A DNA stretch of 64,000 bases, taken from contig JAJRZI010000076.1 in the NCBI GenBank assembly GCA_024275295.1, forward strand, positions 1 to 64,000. The letters are read 5' to 3'. This DNA is from Gammaproteobacteria bacterium. Lineage in GTDB: Bacteria; Pseudomonadota; Gammaproteobacteria; Chromatiales; Chromatiaceae. Each line of letters starts with the position of its first letter. The stretch's first letter is position 1. Positions 17,498-27,669 of this stretch are shown here, piece by piece. Position numbers and translations under genes: made by a program. The notes beneath the pieces were generated by a model, which saw only the letters and a list, made by a program, of their open reading frames with translations, did no database searches and was not told the DNA's origin.

Positions 17498-19546
17498 ATG
17501 ACCACGCCATTGTTTAACAAAAATCTGTCTGGAACAGCTTTTCACGCTAGCCCTGGAGGGGTGAGGCGCACGGATGCGCTGAACAGACTGCTTCCTGCCA
17601 CGCTTGTCTGGGTAACGGCTGCTTTTCTGGTACATGAACTCTGCTCACTGGATGTCTGGTGGCAGCTGGTGATTGGTCAGGACATTCTGCAGACCCTTCA
17701 GGTTCCAGAGATTAATGTCTATTCTGCCGCTGCACTCAATCAACCTTACCATGATTCACACTGGTTGTTTCAGGTCATACTGGCCATTTCCCACTCCATA
17801 GCCGGTCTCAATGGCCCGATATTTCTCATGCTGCTTGTCTGGGGTCTGACGCTTTTTATCATCTACCGTGAGACTCATACCTATAGCGGCACGATGGTGG
17901 CCGTTTTTATCACTTTTTTGGTGATGGGTGCATCGGCAGAGCGATTTCTGCCCCGCCCCGAGATCATCACCTTTCTGATGATCGCATCCTTCTATGCGCT
18001 ATTGCGGCAGACCAGATACCAGACAACCGCCCAGATTATCCTTTTAATGGTGCTGCAGATCATCTGGGTCAACAGTCACGGCCTGTTTGTCATCGGCCCC
18101 TTTATGGTGGGCTGTTACTGGCTGTTGCATGCTATCCGCTTTACCCGCAAGCAAGATAATCACTTCCGCCAGCTTTCGGTTCTGCTCTCTCTGATCTGTC
18201 TCAGCCTGTTAGTCTCACCTTATGGCACAGGTGCCCTGGAGTACAGCTACCTGCTGTTTAGCGAAGTAGGTAAAGATGCACCTGATTATATGCAGGCAGT
18301 CAATGAGCTGAGCCCCACCTTTGGTGAGGCGGCAATGGGGGCTTCAGCCTTCTGGTTTTTTGTTGCCCTCATGCTGCTGACACTGATCTCCATTGCCTTC
18401 AGTCAGAGGCAGCTCTCTCTTCCACGTCTACTGATTGTCGGCGCGCTTGCTCTGGCGGCATTCACTGGACGACGCAATATCGTGCTGTTCGCACTGGTAT
18501 CAGCACCCTTTGTGGGAGAACATCTCTCCGCTAGATTATCCCGACTCACCCTGAAACCGGCAACGGACAGGATACTGAAAGGGGGCCTGCTGGCGGTGCT
18601 TTTGGGATGGAGCGCCTATCCACTCTCAGGTGCCTATTACCTCGACATGGAGATCCCGGCTCGTAGCGGACTGGGAGTAACACCCGATTTCTTCCCACAT
18701 GGGCTGCCCAATTTTATACGCCAGCACAATATCCAGGGGCAGGTCTACAACACCAATCGTCTCGGCGGCTTCTACCTCTATCACCTCTACCCTGATCGCA
18801 TCCCGTTCATAGATGGCCGCTGGGAGATCTATGGCACACCCTTTTTTAGGGCCAGGCAGGCGGCACTGCAGAGCTTTCCGGCATGGCAACAGTGGGCCGA
18901 AAAATATGCTATTCAATCCGTGCTGCTACACCACACATCCCCTGAATCCCGAATGCTGGCACCCGCACTCTATCGGCATCCCGACTGGTCGCTGGTCTAC
19001 TATGATTTTGCTGCCTCGTACTTTGTAAAAAACAGCGCACGAGGCAGTGCGCAACCCATTGTTTTCAGCGCCGACTCCTCATTACCATCAGGAGATACAC
19101 GTCCCGACAGCCGCTTCATATTAAATGCCTTCTATCGCAACATGGGACTAACTTCGCTGCTGGTCGCCAATCTTGAACAACTGCTTCCCACCGGACTACA
19201 CAGGCAAGAGATACTGTTTGAACTGGCAAAAAACAACCTGGAGCTGAACCGCTTTGAACAGGCGATAAAATATTATCTACAGCTGCTTGAGAGCGATGGC
19301 TCACACACCAATGCACTTTCTGATCTATCATTTATCTATTATCAGAAACAGCAATTTTCAACATCACTGACATACGCAGAAAAAGCGGTGGGCAGCGCAC
19401 CGAACAATCTGGATGTACGATTCAATTATTGCCTGGTGCTGGTGGCGCTGAATCGCAAACAGGATGCCATTGATGAGCTCAATAAAATCCTAACCATCAA
19501 GCCCGATTACGCCAAGGCAAAATATCTACAACAACAATTAAGATAA
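17498..19546 (+). CDS. polytopic membrane protein with C-terminal TPR repeats
   Basis: A 682-residue protein. About ten or more membrane segments (residues about 30-380) resemble membrane glycosyltransferase-like scaffolds, with LDVWWQLVIGQDI and a conserved-looking NSHGLFVIGPFM. A periplasmic-type domain follows (about 380-520), with GGFYLYHLYPDRIPFIDGRW. TPR-like helices lie at about 570-680 (QAIKYYLQLLESDG, SLTYAEKAVGSAPNNLDVRFN). I do not recognise a named family. The glycosyltransferase gene starts 9 bp downstream, suggesting a shared role in surface glycan or lipid-linked sugar metabolism (inference). Confidence 0.75.
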   Translation: MTTPLFNKNLSGTAFHASPGGVRRTDALNRLLPATLVWVTAAFLVHELCSLDVWWQLVIGQDILQTLQVPEINVYSAAALNQPYHDSHWLFQVILAISHSIAGLNGPIFLMLLVWGLTLFIIYRETHTYSGTMVAVFITFLVMGASAERFLPRPEIITFLMIASFYALLRQTRYQTTAQIILLMVLQIIWVNSHGLFVIGPFMVGCYWLLHAIRFTRKQDNHFRQLSVLLSLICLSLLVSPYGTGALEYSYLLFSEVGKDAPDYMQAVNELSPTFGEAAMGASAFWFFVALMLLTLISIAFSQRQLSLPRLLIVGALALAAFTGRRNIVLFALVSAPFVGEHLSARLSRLTLKPATDRILKGGLLAVLLGWSAYPLSGAYYLDMEIPARSGLGVTPDFFPHGLPNFIRQHNIQGQVYNTNRLGGFYLYHLYPDRIPFIDGRWEIYGTPFFRARQAALQSFPAWQQWAEKYAIQSVLLHHTSPESRMLAPALYRHPDWSLVYYDFAASYFVKNSARGSAQPIVFSADSSLPSGDTRPDSRFILNAFYRNMGLTSLLVANLEQLLPTGLHRQEILFELAKNNLELNRFEQAIKYYLQLLESDGSHTNALSDLSFIYYQKQQFSTSLTYAEKAVGSAPNNLDVRFNYCLVLVALNRKQDAIDELNKILTIKPDYAKAKYLQQQLR

Positions 19547-19555
19547 ATAACAATC

Positions 19556-20323
19556 ATGATTCATGGCAAAAGAGTTGCGGTAGTGATGCCAGCCTATAAT
19601 GCTGAAGCAACACTAAGAGAGACATACAGCGAGGTGGATTCTACCTTTGTTGATGATGTGATACTGGTCGATGATGCCAGCTCAGATCACACTGTACGTA
19701 TTGCCAAAGAGCTGGGGCTGGAGACCATCGTTCATCCAAAAAACCAGGGCTACGGCGCCAACCAAAAGACATGTTACCAAGCTGCACTGAATCACGGCGC
19801 AGATGTCGTTATCATGCTGCACCCGGACTATCAGTACACACCCAAGCTATTAGTGGCCATGGCTTCAATGGTGGCAACAGGTACGTATGATGCTGTTCTT
19901 GGTTCAAGAATCCTGACAGAGGGTGCGCTGAAGGGAGGCATGCCACTGTATAAATACATAGCTAATCGAGCACTCACCCTGTTTCAAAACAGCTTGATGT
20001 CAAAAAAACTCTCTGAATACCACACAGGCTACCGTGCCTTTTCCCGTGAGATTTTGGAGGCTCTGCCACTGAATGAAAATTCAAATGATTTTCTGTTTGA
20101 TAATCAGATGCTGGCACAGATTGCCTACTTTGGTTTCTCTATTGGCGAGATCTCCTGCCCAACAAAATACTTTAAAGAGGCCTCCTCCATTAATTTCCAG
20201 CGTAGCGTAATCTATGGCTTGGGTGTGGTTTATACATCAGTGCTTTATCGGCTGAATAAGTGGAAAATTGTCAAAAGCCCAATCTTTGATGCAGCAGGTC
20301 GCAGGCTGACACTCCATCCATAG
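19556..20323 (+). CDS. family 2 glycosyltransferase (dolichol-phosphate-mannose-synthase-like)
   Basis: A 255-residue cytosolic GT-A enzyme. The nucleotide-sugar site starts [17 protein letters not shown], followed by [27 protein letters not shown] and a DPD-like acidic site in [10 protein letters not shown]. The acceptor side shows [14 protein letters not shown]. The absence of C-terminal membrane segments suggests a soluble lipid-phosphate glycosyltransferase. It follows the large membrane protein by 9 bp, so the two probably act in one pathway. The sugar and acceptor are unknown. Confidence 0.88.
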   Translation: MIHGKRVAVVMPAYNAEATLRETYSEVDSTFVDDVILVDDASSDHTVRIAKELGLETIVHPKNQGYGANQKTCYQAALNHGADVVIMLHPDYQYTPKLLVAMASMVATGTYDAVLGSRILTEGALKGGMPLYKYIANRALTLFQNSLMSKKLSEYHTGYRAFSREILEALPLNENSNDFLFDNQMLAQIAYFGFSIGEISCPTKYFKEASSINFQRSVIYGLGVVYTSVLYRLNKWKIVKSPIFDAAGRRLTLHP

Positions 20324-20395
20324 TCTGTTACCCACATAACTGTTTCGCTCGAAAACCCCAATGTGCTTTAGCATCCTGGTAATAGTGCCTACCAG

Positions 20396-20602
20396 ATGTT
20401 CTATAATTTTGGACGGATTCATAAGAGCTTGAGTGTTAGCCCTGCCATGGAAGTAGGTGTTACAGATCATCTGTGGACTTTGGAAGAGATTGCAGGACTT
20501 ATTCCAGAGGATCGGCCAAAGAAACGTGGCACTTACAAAAAAAGCTTTAGAAGGTGTAGATATTTAAGATTGACGTTCTCAAGAATAAATTTATTTACTT
20601 AA
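20396..20602 (+). pseudogene. transposase C-terminal remnant
   Basis: The frame reads MFYNFGRIHKSLSVSPAMEV then GVTDHLWTLEEIAGLI. This is the ending typical of DDE transposases (YNF-RIHK-L--TPAME-G-TDH-W-LEEI). The N-terminal and catalytic parts are missing upstream, and recognisable similarity stops near 20560. It is a dead fragment at the border between the glycosyltransferase gene and an AT-rich island. The family (probably IS1-like) is a guess. No terminal repeats were seen. Confidence 0.7.
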
Positions 20603-20672
20603 AAAACCGTGTAAAATAGCTACCATGCACTCAAAATATCGCGTTTCTACAAAAATAACTTTTCACCTTAAT

Positions 20673-20710
20673 TTGTTGTAAAAACACAATATATTGTGTT
20701 TTTACAACAA
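20673..20710. repeat. perfect 38-bp palindrome upstream of an unknown gene pair
   Basis: The arms ttgttgtaaaaacacaata (20673-20691) and their exact complement (20692-20710) meet with no spacer. The palindrome lies 61 bp before the 179-residue ORF in very AT-rich DNA. It could be an operator for autoregulation of the downstream pair, a terminator for leftward or rightward transcripts, or a trace of mobile DNA. Confidence 0.8.
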
Positions 20711-20771
20711 ATAACAGGGGGCAAATACACTACATATAGTCTATTTAGCTGTTTATGCACGGATAAGTATT

Positions 20772-21311
20772 ATGGGTTATAGTTTATTAAAGGTGGATAC
20801 CAAGGCCATTCAAGGTATTAGACATGAATGGTTTGCTCAGCTTGAGCATCTTGGTGAAGAAGGTGCTGCATTTGGTAGTAGTGTTGAACGAACCGTTGAT
20901 TGGTGTGAAAAAATAATTGCAGATGATAGTGGTGAGACTCCATGTCTGTGGGCGCTTAATCAGGAAGGTATTAGCGCCCCCCGTGCAATCGTTGAAATGA
21001 CAGATGCCAGCAAGTCAAAAGATCCGTCATTTAAATTTCTTAATGTTTACCTAGAACCGCGCTTAGTTCTAGATTATAAAGAAGAGATACACCAATCTGA
21101 TTTGGTCGAATCGGTACAAATCATCTCTTTTGCATTAATAGAGGCATTAAGGCTGACGCTGGATAATGGAACACAGAAATTAAAGGTTTATGGTCGAACG
21201 GACGAAATGCGTAGTATGTTCGATTCACTAATCCTAACTATGAACAAAGAAAATAATGATTTTAGCATTTACCGCCAAAGCAAATGGCTTGTAATAAAGG
21301 CAGTGAGGTGA
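20772..21311 (+). CDS. unknown protein, possibly GNAT-fold
   Basis: A 179-residue soluble protein with no recognised family. The alternating pattern APRAIVEMTDAS ... FKFLNVYLEPRL, a long helix (ESVQIISFALIEALRLTL) and the ending LKVYGRTDEMRSMFDSL ... RQSKWLVIKAVR resemble the order of elements in GNAT acetyltransferases. No clear acetyl-CoA loop was identified, so this is only a suggestion. Codon use and base composition are much more AT-rich than the neighbours, implying horizontal transfer. A 52-residue gene follows after 3 bp. Confidence 0.65.
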   Translation: MGYSLLKVDTKAIQGIRHEWFAQLEHLGEEGAAFGSSVERTVDWCEKIIADDSGETPCLWALNQEGISAPRAIVEMTDASKSKDPSFKFLNVYLEPRLVLDYKEEIHQSDLVESVQIISFALIEALRLTLDNGTQKLKVYGRTDEMRSMFDSLILTMNKENNDFSIYRQSKWLVIKAVR

Positions 21312-21314
21312 CAT

Positions 21315-21473
21315 ATGGAGAATTTTGTTGGGTTAAATAAGCTACAAGAATTATTTCAAGATGCGATTCATGAGGCTGTAAAAGAAAAATCACTAGAAGA
21401 ATTACAGACTTTAGATTGGTTCACACTGGAAACTGATTTTTTCTTAGAGCAGAAATATAAGAAAGCGTCATAA
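21315..21473 (+). CDS. 52-residue protein downstream of the possible GNAT-fold gene
   Basis: An acidic, mostly helical 52-residue protein that begins MENFVGLNKLQELFQDA and ends EQKYKKAS. The ATG lies 3 bp after the preceding stop, with aggtg as the ribosome site, and a terminator follows, so this is the second gene of a two-gene transcript. I do not recognise it. Small partner-protein size and tight coupling would fit an accessory or antitoxin-like role, but nothing in the sequence proves that. Confidence 0.6.
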   Translation: MENFVGLNKLQELFQDAIHEAVKEKSLEELQTLDWFTLETDFFLEQKYKKAS

Positions 21474-21494
21474 TCAGGCGCATGCACCTGATTT

Positions 21495-21521
21495 AAAAAC
21501 CCCGCTTCTGGCGGGTTTTTT
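21495..21521 (+). terminator. rho-independent terminator after the two-gene island
   Basis: The stem is aaaaaccccgc / gcgggttttt with one bulged C and a 5-nt loop, ending in a T run. It closes the transcript before metH. Confidence 0.8.
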
Positions 21522-21633
21522 ATTGCCTAAAGTTTTATATTTCAAACTGAGCCAGAGGGTACTCAAAACTCTGTGTCAGATTGTTTGCCACTACCACTGA
21601 GCAGCACAATATGAGTTTTCATCTCAAGCCCTA

Positions 21634-21663
21634 TATAATGTGCGGCCTGTTTTTTCCGCACAT
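21634..21663 (+). promoter_or_regulatory. candidate -10 box and leader hairpin before metH
   Basis: A consensus TATAAT lies at 21634-21639, with no good -35 at the right distance. An 8-bp stem (atgtgcgg 21638-21645 with ccgcacat 21656-21663) with a T-rich loop ends 11 nt before the metH start. The hairpin overlaps the expected start of transcription, so only one of the two may be functional. No cobalamin or SAM riboswitch structure was recognised in the 150-nt leader. Confidence 0.3.
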
Positions 21664-21674
21664 CTGGATATGCC

Positions 21675-24600
21675 ATGACTAAACCTCTCCCCAAAGACCG
21701 CACCGCTGAACTTGAAGCGATCATGCATGAACGCATCATGATCCTGGACGGTGCCATGGGTACTATGGTTCAGCGCCACAAGCTGGAGGAGGAGGACTAC
21801 CGGGGTGAACAGTTTGCTTACTGGCCAGCCAACCTCAAGGGGATGAACGACCTGCTGGTGCTGACCCAACCCAGTGTGATCCAGGGCATTCATGAAGAGT
21901 ACCTGGAGGCAGGTGCCTACATCATCGAGACCAACACCTTTGGCGCAACCCGTAGCGACCTGATCCAGTTTCAGCTCTCTGACTATGCCTACGAGCTAAA
22001 TGTAGCGGCGGCCAAGCTGGCCAGAGAGGCAGCGGACAGGTACGCCACGCCGGCAAAACCCCGATTTGTAGCGGGCGTATTAGGCCCCAATCAGAAGACG
22101 GCATCCGTCTCAGTGGATGTTAATGATCCCGGCGCCCGCGCTATCACCTTCGACGAATTGGTGGAGGACTACACGGAGGCCACACGTGGCCTGATCGAGG
22201 GTGGCGTGGACATCCTGCTGATCGAAACAGTCTTCGATACCCTCAACGCCAAGGCTGCACTCTTTGCTGTGCAGCAGGTATTTGATGAGGATGGGGTCAA
22301 GCTGCCCATTATGATCTCTGGCACCATCACCGATGCAGCAGGCCGCACCCTCTCTGGCCAGACCACCGAGGCCTTTTATAACTCCCTGCGCCATGCCGAC
22401 CCTATCAGCTTTGGTCTAAACTGCGCCCTGGGGCCGGATCAGTTGCGCCAATATGTGGAAGAGGTCTCACGCATCTCAGAGGTGCATGTCTCAGCCCACC
22501 CCAATGCCGGGCTGCCCAATGAGCTGGGGGGTTATGACCTAAGCCCGGAAGATATGGCCGCCACCATCCTGGAGTTGGCGCAGAGTGGCTTCCTTAATAT
22601 CATCGGCGGTTGTTGTGGCACCTCACCAGACCACATTCGCGCCATTGCCGAGGCCGTTGCCGGCACTGCACCACGCAAGCGACCAAAGTTGACGCATGCC
22701 TGCCGTCTGGCCGGGATGGAGCCTTGCAATATCGAAGAGGGCGCACTCTTTTTAAATATTGGTGAGCGCACCAATGTGGCGGGATCTGCCCGTTTCAAAC
22801 GTCTGATCATGGAAGAGGATTATGAGACAGCACTGGATATCGCCCGCCAACAGGTGGAGAACGGCGCCCAGATCATCGACATCAACATGGATGACGCCAT
22901 GCTGGATTCGGTCAACTCCATGGTGCATTTTCTGAATCTGGTCGCTGGCGAGCCGGATATCGCCAAGGTACCGATCATGATCGACTCCTCCAAATGGGAG
23001 GTGCTGGAGGCAGGGCTTAAGTGCATCCAGGGCAAGGGGGTCTTGAACTCCATCTCGCTCAAAGAAGGCGAGGCCCGGTTTATCCAACAGGCCCGACTGA
23101 TCCACCGCTATGGCGCTGCAGTGGTAGTGATGGCCTTTGATGAGCAGGGCCAGGCCGATTCACATGCACGCAAGATCGAGATCTGTACCCGTGCTTATAA
23201 CATTCTCACCCGACAGGTTGGCTTCCCGGCTGAAGATATTATCTTCGACCCTGCGGTGCTGACGGTGGGCACCGGCATGCCGGAGCACGACCGCTATGGC
23301 CTGGACTTTATCGAAGCGACCGCAACCATCAAGCAGCAGCTGCCACATGCGCGGGTCTCTGCCGGTGTCTCCAATATCTCTTTTGCCTTCCGGGGTAATA
23401 ACCCGGTGCGCGAGGCAATCCACGCCGTATTTCTCTACCACGCCATCCGGGCCGGATTGGATATGGGCATTGTCAACGCCGGCCAGCTGGCGATCTATGA
23501 TGAGCTGCCGGATGAACTGCGGGAGCGGGTGGAGGATATGGTGCTCAACCGCCGTCCCGATGCCACAGAACGGCTGCTGGACGTGGCCGAGAAGTATCGT
23601 GGTGATGGCAGCGTGGCCGTACAGAAAGAGGACCTGGCCTGGCGTGACCAGCCGGTAGCCAAACGACTTGAGCACGCCCTGATCAAAGGGTTGACGGAAT
23701 ACATTGATGAGGATACCGCCGAAGCCCTGGCGGAACTGGGGCGCCCACTGCATGTCATTGATGGCCCCCTGATGGCGGGCATGAACCATGTGGGTGCACT
23801 GTTTGGCGAGGGCAAGATGTTCCTGCCACAGGTGGTGAAATCAGCGCGAGTGATGAAAAAGGCGGTGGCCTGGCTACAGCCCTATATGGAGGATGAGAAA
23901 CAGGGCGGGACGCAGTCAGCGGGCCGCATCCTGCTGGCAACAGTCAAAGGTGATGTGCATGATATTGGCAAAAATATCGTGGCCGTGGTGTTGCAGTGCA
24001 ACAACTATGAGGTGATCGATATTGGCGTCATGGTGCCGGCTGAGACCATCCTGCAGCAGGCACATGAGCTGAAAGCCGATATCATCGGCCTCTCTGGTCT
24101 GATCACACCATCACTGGATGAGATGGTGCATATCGCCAAAGAGATGCAGCGCCAGGGCTTTGAGACACCGCTGCTTGTGGGTGGAGCCACCACCTCCAAG
24201 ATCCATGCAGCGGTGAAGATTGATCCAGAATATGCTGGCCCGGTAGTGCATGTGCTGGATGCCTCACTGGCTGTGGGTGTGGCGGGCAGGCTACTGTCGG
24301 AAACGCAGCGGGATGACTATATCCGATCAGTCAAGCATGATTATGCGCAAGCCCGTAGCGCACGCCAGGATAAGAATGAACAGCGCAAACTGGTTTCATT
24401 GGATGAAGCCCGCGCCAATGCCATGCAGACAGATTGGACAACAGTTCAGCCAGTCAGACCCGCGCAACCCGGTATTCAGGTTTTCGATAACATCCCCCTG
24501 GCAGCCGTAGCGGAATGTATTGACTGGAGTCCATTTTTCTTCGCCTGGGAGATGAAAAAACGCTACCCTGCCATCCTGGATGATCCCAAAAAAGGGGCGG

Positions 24601-25379
24601 AGGCACAGCGTCTTTTCCAGGATGCCCAGAGCATGCTGCAACGGATCATCAGTGAAAACTGGCTCCGGGCCAGGGCGGTTATTGGCCTCTTCCCGGCTGC
24701 CCGTAGCGGGACAGATGATGTGACGGTCTATGCCGATGAAACACGCAGTGAAGTTAGCACTCACTTTCGATTTATCCGACAGCAGATGGCCAAAAAGCAA
24801 GCAGGAGAGCCGAATCTCTGTCTGGCCGATTTTATTGCCCCAGAAGAGGCCGGAGTTAAAGATTACATCGGTGCCTTTGCGGTAACCATAGGTATTGGCA
24901 TTGAACAGAAACTGGCTGAGTTTGAGGCCGATCATGACGACTATAGCGGCATCATGCTCAAGGCACTGGCCGACCGTCTGGCCGAGGCCCTGGCCGAGTG
25001 GATGCATGCCAGGGTACGCAAGGAGTTCTGGGGGTACAGCGCCAACGAACAGCTTGGCAATGAGGAGCTGATCGCAGAAAAGTACCAGGGCATCCGGCCT
25101 GCGGCAGGTTATCCGGCCAGCCCGGAACATACCGAGAAAGGCGTATTGTGGGATCTGTTACAGGCAGAAAAGAATACCGGCATCACATTGACCGAAAGCT
25201 ACGCCATGCACCCAGGCGCATCCGTGAGCGGTCTCTATTTTGCGCACCCCCAGGCCCGTTACTTTGGCACCGGCAAGATTGGCCGTGATCAGGTAGAGGA
25301 TTATGCCCGGCGTAAAGGCATGTGTATGGAAGAGGCAGAACGCTGGCTGGCGCCCATACTCGGCTATTCAACACCCTGA
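21675..25379 (+). CDS. metH: cobalamin-dependent methionine synthase
   Basis: A 1234-residue enzyme, the normal length, transferring the methyl group of methyltetrahydrofolate to homocysteine via methylcobalamin. The homocysteine domain (about 1-345) carries the zinc ligands in [10 protein letters not shown] (near 312). The folate domain spans about 355-620, with [11 protein letters not shown] and [16 protein letters not shown]. The B12 cap and B12-binding domain follow, with DVHDIGKN at about 760-767 (cobalt-ligand His near 762). The SAM-binding reactivation domain (about 900-1234) has [19 protein letters not shown]. All sites appear intact. The gene is monocistronic. Confidence 0.97.
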   Translation: MTKPLPKDRTAELEAIMHERIMILDGAMGTMVQRHKLEEEDYRGEQFAYWPANLKGMNDLLVLTQPSVIQGIHEEYLEAGAYIIETNTFGATRSDLIQFQLSDYAYELNVAAAKLAREAADRYATPAKPRFVAGVLGPNQKTASVSVDVNDPGARAITFDELVEDYTEATRGLIEGGVDILLIETVFDTLNAKAALFAVQQVFDEDGVKLPIMISGTITDAAGRTLSGQTTEAFYNSLRHADPISFGLNCALGPDQLRQYVEEVSRISEVHVSAHPNAGLPNELGGYDLSPEDMAATILELAQSGFLNIIGGCCGTSPDHIRAIAEAVAGTAPRKRPKLTHACRLAGMEPCNIEEGALFLNIGERTNVAGSARFKRLIMEEDYETALDIARQQVENGAQIIDINMDDAMLDSVNSMVHFLNLVAGEPDIAKVPIMIDSSKWEVLEAGLKCIQGKGVLNSISLKEGEARFIQQARLIHRYGAAVVVMAFDEQGQADSHARKIEICTRAYNILTRQVGFPAEDIIFDPAVLTVGTGMPEHDRYGLDFIEATATIKQQLPHARVSAGVSNISFAFRGNNPVREAIHAVFLYHAIRAGLDMGIVNAGQLAIYDELPDELRERVEDMVLNRRPDATERLLDVAEKYRGDGSVAVQKEDLAWRDQPVAKRLEHALIKGLTEYIDEDTAEALAELGRPLHVIDGPLMAGMNHVGALFGEGKMFLPQVVKSARVMKKAVAWLQPYMEDEKQGGTQSAGRILLATVKGDVHDIGKNIVAVVLQCNNYEVIDIGVMVPAETILQQAHELKADIIGLSGLITPSLDEMVHIAKEMQRQGFETPLLVGGATTSKIHAAVKIDPEYAGPVVHVLDASLAVGVAGRLLSETQRDDYIRSVKHDYAQARSARQDKNEQRKLVSLDEARANAMQTDWTTVQPVRPAQPGIQVFDNIPLAAVAECIDWSPFFFAWEMKKRYPAILDDPKKGAEAQRLFQDAQSMLQRIISENWLRARAVIGLFPAARSGTDDVTVYADETRSEVSTHFRFIRQQMAKKQAGEPNLCLADFIAPEEAGVKDYIGAFAVTIGIGIEQKLAEFEADHDDYSGIMLKALADRLAEALAEWMHARVRKEFWGYSANEQLGNEELIAEKYQGIRPAAGYPASPEHTEKGVLWDLLQAEKNTGITLTESYAMHPGASVSGLYFAHPQARYFGTGKIGRDQVEDYARRKGMCMEEAERWLAPILGYSTP

Positions 25380-25472
25380 GCCAGAACAGGTATTTAGGGC
25401 AACCCCCCCAATATCAGTTATTATTAGCTATATGGGCCACAAAATGTGGCCACTGCAATCCCAGGAGAAGGC

Positions 25473-25835
25473 ATGCAAGTTGAAGCATTACGTGATTTAG
25501 TCATCAAAGTACTTGAAGATATGAAAGCCAAAGATATCGTTACGATTGATGTAAAAGGCAGAAGCAGCATCACCGATATTATGGTGATTGCCAGCGGCAC
25601 GTCCGACCGGCATGTAAAATCCCTTGCTGAAAGCGTCGCCTTCCAGGCCAAGACAGCCGGAGAGGTGCCTTTGGGCCTGGAAGGCGTGAATGAAGGCGAG
25701 TGGGCGCTGGTTGACCTCAATAGCGTTGTGGTTCACATCATGCTACCCAAGGTACGTGATTTCTACCAGCTGGAGCGGTTGTGGAGTATGGATATACCGC
25801 AAACTGAAACGGAAACCATCGCTAAAATCAGTTGA
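25473..25835 (+). CDS. rsfS: ribosomal silencing factor RsfS (Iojap family)
   Basis: A 120-residue RsfS protein that binds ribosomal protein uL14 and blocks subunit joining in starvation. The family pattern is clear: VKGRSSITDIMVIASGTSDRH and LGLEGVNEGEWALVDLNSVV, then LPKVRDFYQLERLW. The frame reaches back to 25446, but the ATG at 25473 with aggagaag upstream gives the normal start. The usual partners nadD and rlmH are not beside it here. Confidence 0.94.
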   Translation: MQVEALRDLVIKVLEDMKAKDIVTIDVKGRSSITDIMVIASGTSDRHVKSLAESVAFQAKTAGEVPLGLEGVNEGEWALVDLNSVVVHIMLPKVRDFYQLERLWSMDIPQTETETIAKIS

Positions 25836-26032
25836 TAAGCATTGATGTAAGCGCTGCCTATCAGCGCCCATCAAGCCGGAACCATCTGCCCAACCACCTC
25901 CCTCCCTCGATAGATTGACCACTCCCCTCTGCAAACAGACAGTGCAATGCGCCTGCTGTGAAATTCTGGTAGTATCGCGCCCAAATTATAAACCCACACG
26001 CTTACCTGCCTTAGCCCCTGTATCAAAAAACA

Positions 26033-26587
26033 TTGAAAACCTCGATTGTTCTATTATTGATTCTATTTTCCAGCTTCGTCTCTGCAAATGAGAAAATAGC
26101 GTGCCTGTTAAAACATTACGATGAATACAGCAACAACCGTGTCACTCTATTTGAGAAGATGCATCTGGTGTATGAGCAAAAGCACCCGAAGAGCTACAAG
26201 GTATATGCTCCAGTACTAACCGGGCATGCACTGTTTGCAAAGATAGACCAGTTTGTATTTCACTATTTTGCTGAGAAGGAGATCGGCAAATTGAGGTTGC
26301 GCCATGGTTTTATCAATGCCGTTCCCAACTGGATCAAGGATGCATGCAGTGGACGCGACTGCATCAATGCACTGCATGTAAAGCTGGCAAAGCTGCCTGA
26401 ATTCAATGCCCTTTATACGCAATGGGACAGGTTTAGAAAACTAACCAAAGAGTCCTATAAACAGAAAGAGATTGCCCAGGCAGGAAAATTTTATTTTGAA
26501 CTGCTGGGGGATAAAAATATTCTGCCTCACGCCCTTAAAGACATGCAGTATTACAACATAAAAGTAGACAAGCTGATGTGTGATTAG
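26033..26587 (+). CDS. exported hypothetical protein
   Basis: A 184-residue protein with a signal peptide (about residues 1-18, FVSA cleavage) and a helical, basic, Cys-containing mature part (CLLKHYDEYSNN, SGRDCINALHVKLAKL and a terminal Cys). I do not recognise a family. The start is probably TTG at 26033, since the signal peptide begins at once and no in-frame ATG lies nearby. A periplasmic location is inferred. It is convergent with the M23 peptidase gene. Confidence 0.6.
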   Translation: MKTSIVLLLILFSSFVSANEKIACLLKHYDEYSNNRVTLFEKMHLVYEQKHPKSYKVYAPVLTGHALFAKIDQFVFHYFAEKEIGKLRLRHGFINAVPNWIKDACSGRDCINALHVKLAKLPEFNALYTQWDRFRKLTKESYKQKEIAQAGKFYFELLGDKNILPHALKDMQYYNIKVDKLMCD

Positions 26588-26599
26588 CCTCAGACTACC

Positions 26600-27454
26600 T
26601 CACATGCCCGCTGCTGTTTTTTTCTCCCCCTGAGGCATTGGCGGCACCAGCAGCTGGGGATCAATCCGCTTGGTAAAGAGGTTCATACGCCAATCCAGGT
26701 GGGCACCCGTCACACGCCCCGTTGCACCTACCTCAGCAATCACATCACCTTGCCTGACCCGCTGTCCCACTTTAACCAGGATGCGGCTCAGATGCAGAAA
26801 TGATGACGACAGGCCATGACCGTGATCCAGAATCACTGTTCCTCCGGAGAAAAACATATCCGGGTAAGCCAACGTCACAATACCCGCTGCGGGTGCCTTG
26901 ACTGACGTGCCTGCGGGCCGCGCAATATCAACCCCAAAGTGAGGACGTCTGGGCTGACCATTCAGGATACGCTGACTGCCATAGACACCAGAGATCGGCC
27001 CCGTCACCGGCCAGATAAAATCCACCAGAAAATCTGTGCGTGAATCATCCAGCTGTCGGGCCTTGCGTGCCAATGCCGCCTCTTTGCGGATGCGCTCCAG
27101 ATCTTCTTTCGACCGGGGTGTCACCTTGCGTTTTGGCAACCCATCAATACGCTGTATCCTGTACTCTCGCTTGGCAACCTTAAGCACTCGTTGTGCCATT
27201 TGGCCATCAGGATAACTGACCTGAACCAGTGACTCAGCCAGCGCATCACGCCCAAACCCCACCAGAAATATCCCGGCCTTAGAGACCCGCACCCGCTTTC
27301 CATCCACCTTCACCATTGCACCAGGCCGCACCTTTCCCTGCACCAGGCCACCCTGGCTAAAGTTGCCAGTGAACATCAGCTCAGGTTTCGCCCCCGCCCA
27401 GAGCAGGCCGGGCAACAGCAGGATGACAATAGACCATCGGGTTATGCAATTCAT
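26600..27454 (-). CDS. M23-family murein peptidase
   Basis: A 284-residue exported protein: signal peptide (about 1-20, LLWAGA), beta-rich N-terminal domain (about 25-110), helical linker (about 115-145) and an M23/LytM domain (about 150-265). Zinc-site motifs are RPHFGVDIA, ILDHGHGLSSSFLHLS and TGAHLDWRMN. All the expected His/Asp ligands are present, so it is probably an active peptidoglycan endopeptidase rather than an EnvC-like activator. It is a single gene. Confidence 0.9.
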   Translation of the reverse strand: MNCITRWSIVILLLPGLLWAGAKPELMFTGNFSQGGLVQGKVRPGAMVKVDGKRVRVSKAGIFLVGFGRDALAESLVQVSYPDGQMAQRVLKVAKREYRIQRIDGLPKRKVTPRSKEDLERIRKEAALARKARQLDDSRTDFLVDFIWPVTGPISGVYGSQRILNGQPRRPHFGVDIARPAGTSVKAPAAGIVTLAYPDMFFSGGTVILDHGHGLSSSFLHLSRILVKVGQRVRQGDVIAEVGATGRVTGAHLDWRMNLFTKRIDPQLLVPPMPQGEKKTAAGM

Positions 27455-27669
27455 AATCTACCACTGACCATTTTCTCTACAATATGTAGAGGTTAAAAAT
27501 AGGGGTTATCAGTATCCACTACAGCTCTCTTTATTTCTACCACAACAACTCGATATTGAGGCTGGATGCATAAACAGCCCCTCATTTAGTGGGTAAACAG
27601 CATGGCATGATCCACCTAATTCATCTAATCTATATTTAGATAGGCGTTTAATTAAACCCAGGAAAAAAG

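Noticed and set aside
21530-21674. Riboswitch (cobalamin or SAM) in the metH leader
   Set aside because: The leader is short and AT-rich, and no conserved B12-box or SAM riboswitch core was found.
23160-23789. 209-residue minus-strand ORF inside metH
   Set aside because: It lies wholly antisense to an intact, clearly conserved metH and has no recognisable domain. Other long antisense ORFs (48109-48681, 61620-62372, 63192-63836) were rejected for the same reason.
24396-25130. 244-residue minus-strand ORF inside metH
   Set aside because: Antisense shadow of the activation domain in GC-rich coding sequence.
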